A DNA stretch of 13,066 nucleotides from UBA9630 sp043725085 (GTDB taxonomy: Bacteria; Patescibacteriota; Minisyncoccia; Moranbacterales; UBA2206). The notes beneath the pieces were generated by a model. That model had not been told where the DNA came from, ran no database searches, and was given only the letters and a program-made list of their open reading frames with translations. A program made the translations under genes and the position numbers. The stretch's first letter is position 1. Every line of letters starts with the position of its first letter. Location: NCBI GenBank assembly GCA_043725085.1, contig JAYSLY010000052.1, forward strand, positions 1-13,066, in the 5' to 3' direction. Below are positions 1-6,932 of the stretch, piece after piece.

Positions 1-10
1 AATGGAATTT

Positions 11-49
11 AAAAAAGATGACTCCTGTCGGATACAGAAATCATCTTTT
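11..49 (-). terminator. Probable intrinsic terminator of the bipA gene
   Basis: A 9-bp perfect stem (13-21 with 41-49, AAAAGATGA/TCATCTTTT) encloses a symmetric 3x3 internal loop and a second 4-bp stem (CTGT/ACAG at 24-27 and 33-36). Read on the minus strand it ends in six T (16 down to 11). It lies about 95 bases past the bipA stop codon. The intervening bases 50-143 show no gene. Other minus-strand use is possible because the window ends here. Confidence 0.6.
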
Positions 50-143
50 AACTCGCGTTTAAGTTTTCTATTTGTGTCTACTTTAAAGGGTACACTTCAG
101 ATGAGGAAGTTTTTTTTACAGTCTGAAAATTCAAAAATATTTT

Positions 144-1931
144 TTATCCTTTCCTTGCTTGCCTGATTCTTTCCGTTTCTGAGAGATATTGCTTGCGCAG
201 GCGGACTGAGAGTGGAGTGACTTCCAGGTATTCATCATCGGCAATGATTTCCAAGCCGCGTTCCAATGTGACCTTGGTTGGCGGAGTGAGTTGAATGGCT
301 TCGTCAGCGCCGGATGAACGCATATTGCTCATCTGTTTGCCTTTGGTTGGATTAACGGCCATATCTTGCCCTTTGGAAGTGTTGCCAATTACCATGCCTT
401 CATAGACTTCCGTGCCGGCTTCAATAAAAAGCGTGCCGCGAGTTTGCAAGTTAGCCAAAGAGAAGCCCAAAGCTTTTCCGGTCGCCATGGAAACCATCGA
501 ACCGGTTTCGGTCTTTTTGATTTCTCCGGCGTGCGGTCGAAAGCTAATCACACGAGAGCAAAGAATGCCTTCCCCGCGCGTGTCGATCATAAACTCGCCG
601 CGATAGCCCAAAATGCCGCGAGTGGGCACTTCAAAAATCATCCGCATTTGCGTGCCGGTTTGTTTCATGCTGGTCATGATGCCTTTTCTTTTTCCGATTT
701 TTTCAATCACCACTCCGGAAGTTTTTTCCGGCACATCCACTGTTAATTCTTCAAACGGTTCGGATTTCACTCCATCAATATCTTTGACAATCACTTGTGG
801 TTTGGAAACCTGCACTTCAAATCCTTCCCGGCGCATATTTTCCAAAAGAATCGCCACGTGCAGTTCGCCGCGGCCAAACACAGTATAATGTTCTGCAACG
901 GAGAAATCGATTTTAAGACCAACATTAATTTCCAGTTCTTTGATAAGTCGCTCTTTGATTTGTTTGTTGGTGACTAATTTGCCTTCTTTGCCGGCAAAAG
1001 GCGAATCATTTACCAGAAAATTCAAAGAGATTGTGGGCTCGTCGATGTTTATGTGCGGAAATGCTTCTTGATCAGGCGTGGCGCAAACTGTTTCACCGAT
1101 GTCAATCTTAGGAATGCCCGCAATCATGACGATATCACCGGACAGTGCTTCGTTTACTTCTACGCGCTGTGTGCCCAGGAAAGAAAATAGTTTAGTGATT
1201 TTGCCTGTTTCCACTGTGCCGTCACTTTTTTTGACAGTCACCGTATCACCAAAATGAATCACACCTTCATAGATTCTGCCAATCCCGAGGCGTCCCAAAA
1301 AGTTGTCATAACCAAGATTGAAAAATTGCATTCGCAGTGGCTTTTCGCTGTTCTCGACTGGCGTCGCAGGAATGCGCGCTAAAATTGTGTCTAGCAGTGG
1401 ACAAAGATCAATCGATTCATCGGTCATACGCAACTTGGCAATACCTTGGCGGGCAATTGCATAAACTGTCGTAAATTCCAATTGCTCGTCAGTCGCACCC
1501 AAATCGAGAAATAGTTCAAAAACTTGTTCTTGCACCATATCCGGATCAGCGGCTGGTTTGTCGATTTTATTGATCACAACAATCGGTTTCAATCCCAATT
1601 CCAATGATTTTTTCAAAACGAATCGAGTTTGAGGCATTGGCCCTTCTTGAGCGTCCACGACCAAAACCACACTGTCAATGGAGCGCAAGACACGTTCCAC
1701 TTCCGAGCCAAAATCAGCATGTCCCGGCGTGTCCACAATATTGATTTTTGTGTTTTTGTAGATGATAGCGGCATTTTTGGAATAGATTGTGATTCCGCGT
1801 TCTTGTTCGAGGGTGTTGCTATCCATAGTCGTGCCTTCGCTGACGGCTCCCGTTTGACGCATGATTGCGTCTGTCAAGGTTGTTTTTCCATGATCGACAT
1901 GGGCGATAATGGCGATGTTTCTGATTTCCAT
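144..1931 (-). CDS. typA: Translational GTPase BipA/TypA
   Basis: Ribosome-associated GTPase of the EF-G/LepA class, known in other bacteria to act in ribosome assembly and in stress and cold adaptation. The 595 residues match the usual length of about 600. G-domain motifs are intact: P-loop AHVDHGKT (10-17), ERGITI (44-49, switch I), DTPG (67-70) and NKID (121-124). They are followed by the EF-Tu-like beta-barrel, an EF-G domain III/V region and the BipA-specific C-terminal domain. The ATG at 1929-1931 begins the conserved MEIRNIAIIAH. There is no Shine-Dalgarno; the upstream bases TTCGTAGTT cannot pair well with 16S rRNA. It appears to be monocistronic, with a promoter at 1957-1985 and a hairpin beyond its end. 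Identification is very secure; the physiological role in this organism is inferred from the family. Confidence 0.97.
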   Translation of the reverse strand: MEIRNIAIIAHVDHGKTTLTDAIMRQTGAVSEGTTMDSNTLEQERGITIYSKNAAIIYKNTKINIVDTPGHADFGSEVERVLRSIDSVVLVVDAQEGPMPQTRFVLKKSLELGLKPIVVINKIDKPAADPDMVQEQVFELFLDLGATDEQLEFTTVYAIARQGIAKLRMTDESIDLCPLLDTILARIPATPVENSEKPLRMQFFNLGYDNFLGRLGIGRIYEGVIHFGDTVTVKKSDGTVETGKITKLFSFLGTQRVEVNEALSGDIVMIAGIPKIDIGETVCATPDQEAFPHINIDEPTISLNFLVNDSPFAGKEGKLVTNKQIKERLIKELEINVGLKIDFSVAEHYTVFGRGELHVAILLENMRREGFEVQVSKPQVIVKDIDGVKSEPFEELTVDVPEKTSGVVIEKIGKRKGIMTSMKQTGTQMRMIFEVPTRGILGYRGEFMIDTRGEGILCSRVISFRPHAGEIKKTETGSMVSMATGKALGFSLANLQTRGTLFIEAGTEVYEGMVIGNTSKGQDMAVNPTKGKQMSNMRSSGADEAIQLTPPTKVTLERGLEIIADDEYLEVTPLSVRLRKQYLSETERIRQARKG

Positions 1932-1956
1932 AACTACGAATTACAAATTTAGTACA

Positions 1957-1985
1957 AATATACCCGCCTACCGGCCGGCAGGCAA
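1957..1985 (-). promoter_or_regulatory. Sigma-70-type promoter of bipA with a palindromic spacer
   Basis: On the minus strand, TTGCCT (1985-1980) and TATATT (1962-1957) are separated by exactly 17 bases. The start of transcription would fall near 1950, giving a leader of about 20 bases. The spacer is almost wholly occupied by the GC-rich palindrome at 1966-1983. Hexamer matches are 4/6 and 5/6. Confidence 0.5.
1966..1983. repeat. GC-rich 18-bp near-palindrome
   Basis: GCCTACCGGCCGGCAGGC pairs with its own reverse complement at all but one position pair, around a CCGGCCGG core. It stands out sharply from its AT-rich surroundings. From memory, short palindromes built on CCGGC and GCCTGCC recur between genes in many Parcubacteria-like genomes. 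That is recollection, not a search result. It could be such a dispersed repeat or an operator, as it fills the bipA promoter spacer. Confidence 0.55.
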
Positions 1986-2075
1986 ATGTACGAATATTGT
2001 TTATTTAGCCTTGTTAAACATAAATTTTATTCTACCCGTAAAATTGCCTTTTGTCAAAGTATTTGTGAATTTAGA

Positions 2076-2125
2076 AAAAACAGAAGCTAAGCTTCCGGAG
2101 TTCCGGAAGCTTAGCTTCTGTTTTT
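2076..2125 (-). terminator. Bidirectional intrinsic terminator after the Sua5-like gene
   Basis: A perfect inverted repeat pairs 2076-2099 with 2102-2125: a 19-bp GC-containing core extended by five A/T pairs, with only two bases between the arms. It begins 9 bases past the stop codon at 2135 and gives a U-tract in either direction. It separates the Sua5-like gene from the bipA promoter. Confidence 0.9.
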
Positions 2126-2134
2126 GGGCAATAT

Positions 2135-2719
2135 TTATTTTCGCAGTATTTTCGGCGTTCCGGAAGTCACATCAATTATGGTGCTGGCTTTTCCGCCAGA
2201 AGATGCCTTGTCCCAAATGACATAATCCAGGGCAGCTAATAATTCTTTGGGGACATCATCTATGTTTTTAGCCGCAGGATCTCCGGCATAGTTTATGGAA
2301 GTAGAGATAAAAGGCACGCCACTTTCCGCAATAATTTTAGAAAACCAATTGTTTGGCACTCGAATGCCAACAGTTCCGTCTGACCTGACCAGCAAAGGAT
2401 TGATGGCTTTTGGATTTTTTAATTTTAGAATAAAAGAATATGGACCGGGTAATTTTTTGTTTAGCAGCGCCTTGATTTCTTTATTGGCAATGACACAATT
2501 TTCAAAAATCCATTCGAGCGATGGAGCGATGACCAGAAAAGTTTTATTTGTTCTTTTTTTGAGTAGTGTGATTTTCTTGATACTCTTAGTGTTTTGAGCG
2601 TTCGCGCCTAGCCCGTGCAGAGTGTCGGTGGGATAGATAAAAATTTTACCTTTTTTAATTTCCCGGATAAAAAAAGCTTTATTAGCTAACAAATTTTGTT
2701 TGGTCAATATCTCAGGCAT
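2135..2719 (-). CDS. Sua5/YciO/YrdC-type L-threonylcarbamoyladenylate synthase
   Basis: Predicted to make L-threonylcarbamoyl-AMP from threonine, bicarbonate and ATP, the first step of the t6A37 tRNA modification in ANN-decoding tRNAs. Family signatures are present in order: YPTDTLHGLGA (29-39), a basic KKR and K59 segment (54-59) matching the usual KxR...K nucleotide-binding region, PGPYSFIL (91-98), VGIRVPN (117-123), STSIN (139-143) and ASTIIDV (178-184). At 194 residues it is the short, single-domain (TsaC/YrdC-like) form without the extra Sua5 C-terminal domain. Its ATG lies 13 bases past the stop of the metallophosphoesterase gene, so the two are probably co-transcribed. No Shine-Dalgarno is visible. 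YciO-like paralogues of uncertain function share these motifs, so the exact subgroup is not settled. Confidence 0.9.
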   Translation of the reverse strand: MPEILTKQNLLANKAFFIREIKKGKIFIYPTDTLHGLGANAQNTKSIKKITLLKKRTNKTFLVIAPSLEWIFENCVIANKEIKALLNKKLPGPYSFILKLKNPKAINPLLVRSDGTVGIRVPNNWFSKIIAESGVPFISTSINYAGDPAAKNIDDVPKELLAALDYVIWDKASSGGKASTIIDVTSGTPKILRK

Positions 2720-2732
2720 TTATTAGTGTGAC

Positions 2733-3857
2733 TTAGTCAACTTTATTTTCCAAAGTTATTACTACAATTTCTGAATTGCTATCGGTGCGCATAGTCGGTC
2801 CCCAAGTTCCCACTCCACTCGAAGTGTAGAGCGCGTAGTTGCCAATTTGATGTAGGCCATAATCATAGCCGTGATAAATCAGCTTGGTGATGAAATTGAA
2901 AGGAAAAATTTGTCCGACGTGGGTGTGGCCGGACAGTTGGAGGTTGACTCCGTTTTCGGCAAATTGCTTGATATTAGTCGGTGAGTGGCAGAGCAAGATA
3001 TTAGGAGAGCCAAAAAATTGCGGTTTTAGTTTTTGCAAAGTTGCAACAACATCTTTTTTGAGGTCACGCTCCGGGTAGCCGATGCCGATCAATTTCAGGC
3101 CATCAACATCCACAACTTGGTCGTTTAGGATTTTTACTTTGGTTTTTTCCAAAGCAGAAAAAGCTTTTGCTGTGCCCAGATAAGTTTCATGATTACCATT
3201 GACAAAGAAAGTGCCATGCGGCGCTTCCAGATTGTTCAGTGGTAAAACTAGAGAGTCGAGGTTGCCGTCCATTCCGTCAAACAGGTCTCCGGTGATTAGA
3301 ACCATTTCCGGATTTTCTGCGTTAGTTTTTTTCACAATATTTTGCATAAAAGCTGCTTGGTATAGCAGTCCCAAGTGCACATCTGACAACTGAACAATTT
3401 TTTTGCCTTGCCACTCGCCGGGCAGATGGGGGATAGTAATAGTGATATTTTTTATTTTTGGTTGAGTGGCGTTCCAGGCTCCATAAATAGAAATTAAAAA
3501 GGCCAGCCCAAAAAGGACACTGGCGAGAATAGTCATATTGATATTTGGGCTAAAAAAGCTAGTAAGCCAAATGACAATCCAAGTGCAAAGGATGGCCAAA
3601 AGGAGATTAACCAAAAAACCTAACCAAAAACCGGAGAGGAAATAGAACGCGCGAGTGATGGCGCTCTCCTTCCAGTGGGCGAGTGCCAAAGAGAGAAAAA
3701 AGCTGAGTGCTAAGATACTCAGTGTGATAATTAGGCCATTTTTATGCGCGCCAAAAAAAGGAAAAAACTTAACCAGCGAGAAATAGAGAAGGTAGTGTGA
3801 GCCAAAAAGGAGGACAATAAAAATAGTGAAAAAAAAGCTGATTTGAAGGATGACCAT
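2733..3857 (-). CDS. Membrane-anchored calcineurin-like metallophosphoesterase (YkuE/YaeI type)
   Basis: Two parts are visible. Residues 1-130 hold about four hydrophobic helices (roughly 4-27, 42-60, 75-100, 108-127). Residues 135-374 form a metallophosphoesterase domain with every metal-binding motif: D159 and H161 in SDVHLG, GDLFD (190-194), GNHE (221-224), H291 in CHSP, and GHTH (310-313). The enzyme should be a two-metal phosphodiesterase or phosphomonoesterase. Characterised relatives such as E. coli YaeI and B. subtilis YkuE are membrane-associated, and lipid-type substrates are suspected. The substrate here cannot be read from sequence. The ATG at 3855-3857 precedes the first helix. 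The gene is followed after 13 bases by the Sua5-like gene. No convincing promoter was seen upstream. Confidence 0.9.
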   Translation of the reverse strand: MVILQISFFFTIFIVLLFGSHYLLYFSLVKFFPFFGAHKNGLIITLSILALSFFLSLALAHWKESAITRAFYFLSGFWLGFLVNLLLAILCTWIVIWLTSFFSPNINMTILASVLFGLAFLISIYGAWNATQPKIKNITITIPHLPGEWQGKKIVQLSDVHLGLLYQAAFMQNIVKKTNAENPEMVLITGDLFDGMDGNLDSLVLPLNNLEAPHGTFFVNGNHETYLGTAKAFSALEKTKVKILNDQVVDVDGLKLIGIGYPERDLKKDVVATLQKLKPQFFGSPNILLCHSPTNIKQFAENGVNLQLSGHTHVGQIFPFNFITKLIYHGYDYGLHQIGNYALYTSSGVGTWGPTMRTDSNSEIVVITLENKVD

Positions 3858-3904
3858 AATATTTAAGAAAAACTAATTTAACTTAGATTATTCTCAACTC
3901 ATTG

Positions 3905-3960
3905 CCCTTACCCTCACCTGTCCTTCGGACATCCTCTCCCTGAAGGCGAGGAGGCTTTTT
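3905..3960. repeat. REP-like palindromic intergenic repeat
   Basis: The gap between the ABC-F and metallophosphoesterase genes carries a CCCTCACC-type tract. It includes a small TGTCC-TTC-GGACA hairpin (around 3918-3932) and a second imperfect CCTC...GAGG hairpin (about 3933-3953) followed by five T on the plus strand. Pyrimidine-rich modules of this kind are, as I recall, dispersed in many bacterial and CPR genomes. It may also help end ABC-F transcription, but the T-run faces the wrong way for that. Confidence 0.45.
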
Positions 3961-4025
3961 CGTTAGATTTTGCCATTAGCTTATTGCAGGTATTTTATCA
4001 CAAAAAGCGAGAATAAAGAATAAAG

Positions 4026-5477
4026 CTATCTTTCAAGATCTAGCACTTCATCAATCCGAATTTGTGCCACAAAATCCGGTACATGGCTGACCAAAATCAT
4101 TGCACCCTTGTATTCATCGAGTGCGGCAGCAATGATAGGCAAATGGCGGAAATTGATGTGGTTGGTTGGTTCATCGAGAATGAGCAGTCCCGGTTCCATG
4201 AGGACCAGTTGAGCAAAAGCCACGAGTCCTTTTTGACCTTCGGAAAGACTGCCAATTTTGGAATACACCAAATCTTTCGTGATGAGAAATCCCGCTGCCA
4301 CCGAGCGCATTTTTTCTTCGTCTTTAAGGTGCATCACAGCCAGGAGTGAATCATAAACCGTGTCTTCAAAATTAAGTGTGGAAAAATCTTGACGATAATA
4401 GCCGACACGCACACCTTGAGAAATTTTTGCACTTAGTGTTTCCTCTTTGGCGATTGATTCAAGGAGTGTGCTTTTCCCAATGCCATTTGGCCCGGAGAGA
4501 AGCAAGTGTTCATTTTTGCGAAGCGATACATTCACAGTTTTTTCGGTTGGCTCGTAGTTTTTGACAATTGTGACTGAATCAATATGCAAAATTTCACCGC
4601 CCAATTTTTCTTGGCAGGGGATTTCAAAGGGACGAATAGCCTTATCTTCGCGTCGGACATCTACTTTCGCTTCTTCCATTTCGGTGGCTTTGTCGCGCAT
4701 CCTTCTCGCCACAAGACGCATCTTTCCACCCTTGTTGGCAAAAAAGTTAGCCTTTTCCTTGTTGGCGATAATTTCTTTTTCGTATTGCGCATTTTTGCGT
4801 TTTTCTTTTTCGATTTGCGCGGCAATTTCTTCCACCACGGTGTAGTAGTCGCCTAGGTATTGCTGAGTTTTGTGATTGAAAATATCAAGATAGAGCACGC
4901 CGTCAGTAAAAGAATTCAGAAAGTCGGCATCATGCGAAATAACGAGGCAGGTTTTGCCGTAGTTGATCAAAAATTGAGTCAGATGTTCGATGCCGGCCGG
5001 GTCGAGATTATTAGTCGGCTCATCAAGAATGAGGAGATCCGGATCGGTGATGAGCGCGGAAGCAAGAAGTAGCCGTGCTTGTTGTCCGCCGGAAAAAGAT
5101 TTGACGATTCTATCATGGGGCGCTTGCAAATTAACCACTTCGAGGACCTTGTCGATGCGTGGCGAGAGGTTGTAGATTTTTTCCGAAAAACGTTTGGCGA
5201 AAAAATCGTTCACCGTGAGCTCCAATTCTTCACGCGGAATAACCTGTTTGGCATAGGCAATTGTGAGGTTTTTGGCAATATGAATCGTGCCGGATTTCGG
5301 CTTCAGTGTTCCGGTGATTAACTCTAGGAGTGTGGTTTTTCCTGCGCCATTTTGACCCATTAGGGTGAATTTTGCTCCTTGGCGCAAAGAAAAAGAAGCA
5401 TCATCCAGGATGACTTTATTCTTTGAATATTCAAAGGAAACCTCATTAAATCTGATTGCGACTTCGTTTGTGGCCAT
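4026..5477 (-). CDS. ABC-F family ATPase (ribosome-associated, compact form)
   Basis: A soluble protein with two ABC domains and no membrane segments, the hallmark of ABC-F factors that bind the ribosomal E site and act on stalled or initiating ribosomes. Domain 1 has Walker A GQNGAGKTT (41-49), signature FSGGQ (128-132) and Walker B LLILDEPTNNLD (148-159). Domain 2 has GPNGIGKST (329-337), signature LSEGQ (411-415) and LLILDEPTNH (431-440). Between them lies a charged, Lys/Glu-rich linker (about 211-290), the position of the P-site tRNA interaction motif. At 483 residues it is shorter than EttA or Uup (over 530) and has no C-terminal coiled coil. The ATG at 5475-5477 starts MATNEVAIRF; no Shine-Dalgarno is seen. 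Whether it is a housekeeping translation factor or a drug-protection protein cannot be told. Confidence 0.93.
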   Translation of the reverse strand: MATNEVAIRFNEVSFEYSKNKVILDDASFSLRQGAKFTLMGQNGAGKTTLLELITGTLKPKSGTIHIAKNLTIAYAKQVIPREELELTVNDFFAKRFSEKIYNLSPRIDKVLEVVNLQAPHDRIVKSFSGGQQARLLLASALITDPDLLILDEPTNNLDPAGIEHLTQFLINYGKTCLVISHDADFLNSFTDGVLYLDIFNHKTQQYLGDYYTVVEEIAAQIEKEKRKNAQYEKEIIANKEKANFFANKGGKMRLVARRMRDKATEMEEAKVDVRREDKAIRPFEIPCQEKLGGEILHIDSVTIVKNYEPTEKTVNVSLRKNEHLLLSGPNGIGKSTLLESIAKEETLSAKISQGVRVGYYRQDFSTLNFEDTVYDSLLAVMHLKDEEKMRSVAAGFLITKDLVYSKIGSLSEGQKGLVAFAQLVLMEPGLLILDEPTNHINFRHLPIIAAALDEYKGAMILVSHVPDFVAQIRIDEVLDLER

Positions 5478-5661
5478 AATTTAGGAAGACTGATTTACAT
5501 GTATTAATATTCGCACGTTCCGTTTTTTTTGATGTGGGTTCTTGGCGCGAATAACTGAGTTTCTATTCTACAATATATTTTTGAAAAAGGGAAGTGGAGA
5601 AGCTGAAAAGTAAAAAGCTACGATATGGAATCGTAGCTTTTTGACTTGGCAAACTGCCGGT
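5478..5661 (-). promoter_or_regulatory. Intergenic region and presumed leader of the ABC-F gene
   Basis: No gene was found here. It holds a 7-bp inverted repeat (TATTCGC 5508-5514, GCGAATA 5547-5553) with a 32-base spacer containing a run of eight T. On the minus strand a possible -10 box TAGAAT lies near 5568-5573 without a good -35, which would place the inverted repeat in the mRNA leader. The promoter assignment is weak. Confidence 0.25.
5612..5642 (-). terminator. Bidirectional intrinsic terminator after the small surface protein gene
   Basis: A perfect 13-bp stem (5612-5624 with 5630-5642) has a five-base loop (ATGGA) and a run of five A and five T at the outer ends. It lies about 20 bases past the stop codon of the minus-strand gene at 5662. 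Confidence 0.85.
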
Positions 5662-5991
5662 CTATTTTTGCAAATTATTTGGGGTCGTTATCGGTGTAGT
5701 TGGCTTTGTGGTTGATGCGGGGACGGTTGCTTTTGGATCAGTTGGGGTGTTTGTTGTGTTGGCATTGCCACTTGGGGTAGTGGCAGTAGTTTCAGTTTGC
5801 GTGGTAGCATCGCCAGCCGGGTTTGTTACTTTCTTTTTTGTTGTGCTAGTCTTCAAAAGACCCAGAGAGGTTAATTTCCTTTTTTCATATTTAGCTCCAG
5901 CATAAAACATTACACCGGCAACTAAGACTACGAGCGCAATGATCGCGAGAGTTTTTTTGTTGTATCCACAACATTTTCCTTCCAAGTTCAT
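5662..5991 (-). CDS. Small single-pass membrane protein with Thr/Pro-rich tail
   Basis: A 109-residue protein of unknown function. The cytoplasmic start carries a Cys-Cys pair (8-9) and basic residues. One transmembrane helix spans about 14-32 (TLAIIALVVLVAGVMFYAG) and is followed by a basic KYEKRKL stop-transfer segment. Residues 48-109 are low complexity: Thr, Pro, Ala and Asn, with no predicted fold. Orientation and composition suggest a tail displayed outside the membrane, perhaps a wall-spanning stalk or a glycosylation substrate. As I recall, similar helix-plus-KY heads occur in Parcubacterial proteins that carry a further folded domain; none is present here, so this may be a shortened relative. 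It has its own terminator and is divergent from the ABC exporter. Start ATG at 5989-5991. Confidence 0.7.
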   Translation of the reverse strand: MNLEGKCCGYNKKTLAIIALVVLVAGVMFYAGAKYEKRKLTSLGLLKTSTTKKKVTNPAGDATTQTETTATTPSGNANTTNTPTDPKATVPASTTKPTTPITTPNNLQK

Positions 5992-6104
5992 ATTTTTATA
6001 AGTTAATGATTATGACTAATAGAGTTTAGCATAAAAAAATATTTTTGCCAAACGACAGTTTTTCCTTCGCGAGAGCGCTTTTGCCAGAGGCGAAAATCAA
6101 TAGA

Positions 6105-6141
6105 TTGATGCAAATTCATTTTCGTGCTTTAATTAAGTATA
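6105..6141 (+). promoter_or_regulatory. Promoter of the ABC exporter operon, predicting a leaderless mRNA
   Basis: TTGATG (6105-6110) and TTTAAT (6128-6133) are separated by exactly 17 bases. The ATG at 6141 lies 7 bases past the -10 box, where transcription normally starts. No Shine-Dalgarno precedes the ATG. Together these imply that the mRNA begins at, or within a base of, the start codon. Confidence 0.5.
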
Positions 6142-6932
6142 TGAATATTATCGAAGTTAAAAATCTAGTCAAAAAATTTGATGACATCACAGCAGTGGAC
6201 GACATCTCTTTTAGTGTTGAAAAAGGTCAAATTTTCGCTTTTTTGGGTCCCAATGGAGCCGGAAAAACAACAACGATCAAAATGTTCACGACCCTTCTCA
6301 AACCCACAAGTGGAAAAATTCTAATCAACGGTTTTGATCCGGTGACCAACTCTGATGATGTGCGTTGTTCATTTGGGATTATTTTTCAAGATCCGAGCTT
6401 GGATGATGAATTGACGGCTTTTGAAAATCTGGAATTCCATGGCGTGCTCTATGACGTGCCCAAAAAAGTTCGTCGCGAGCGCATCGAAGAGCTTTTGAAA
6501 ATAGTAGAACTGGAAAAACGTCGTGATGATCTGGTGAAAGAATTTTCCGGCGGCATGAAGCGCCGTCTGGAAATTGCCAGAGGACTTCTTCATCATCCGA
6601 AAATTATTTTTCTTGATGAACCAACGCTGGGACTTGATCCGCAAACCAGAAATCATCTGTGGAGCTACATCAAAAACATGAGCGAGAAAGAGGGGATTAC
6701 GGTTTTTTTCAGTACGCACTATATGGAAGAAGCAGACCGTATGTCGGACCGCGTGGCGATTATTGATAATGGAAAAATTGTGGCCGAGGGCACGTCGGAA
6801 GAACTAAAAGCGAAAACCAATGCGGCGACGCTGGAAGACGCCTTTTTGCAATTAACCGGAAAGCAAATTCGCGAAGAAGGAGCGAACGCTGTGGATAAAC
6901 TAAGAAATATGCGACGCGTATGGAGAAGATGA
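6141..6932 (+). CDS. ABC-2 exporter ATP-binding protein, DrrA-like
   Basis: Cytoplasmic ATPase that powers the adjacent permease. The 263 residues contain Walker A GPNGAGKT (36-43), Q-loop Q83, signature FSGGM (135-139), Walker B FLDEP (157-161), D-loop GLDP (164-167) and switch H193, all intact. The short C-terminal extension (LEDAFLQLTG then basic residues) is typical of the DrrA/daunorubicin-resistance type subgroup. A longer reading frame opens at a TTG at 6045, but that 32-residue extension is not family-like. The ATG at 6141 begins MNIIEVKNLV, the standard start of these ATPases, so I chose it. The end overlaps the permease gene, so the two are translationally coupled. Exported substrate unknown: drug, lipid or cell-wall polymer are all possible. 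Confidence 0.93.
   Translation: MNIIEVKNLVKKFDDITAVDDISFSVEKGQIFAFLGPNGAGKTTTIKMFTTLLKPTSGKILINGFDPVTNSDDVRCSFGIIFQDPSLDDELTAFENLEFHGVLYDVPKKVRRERIEELLKIVELEKRRDDLVKEFSGGMKRRLEIARGLLHHPKIIFLDEPTLGLDPQTRNHLWSYIKNMSEKEGITVFFSTHYMEEADRMSDRVAIIDNGKIVAEGTSEELKAKTNAATLEDAFLQLTGKQIREEGANAVDKLRNMRRVWRR

Noticed and set aside
366..1952. Several plus-strand open frames opposite bipA
   Set aside because: They overlap a complete, motif-rich GTPase gene on the other strand and show no recognisable domains.
4062..5321. Plus-strand frames opposite the ABC-F gene
   Set aside because: Antisense shadows of a gene with all ABC motifs intact.
6077..6098. Hairpin TTTTGCC-AGA-GGC-G-AAAA upstream of the exporter promoter as a terminator
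   Set aside because: The stem is short with a bulge, and no gene in either orientation ends there.
6045..6140. N-terminal extension of the ABC ATPase from a TTG codon
   Set aside because: The extra 32 residues resemble no ABC start, while the ATG at 6141 begins the standard family sequence and fits the promoter.
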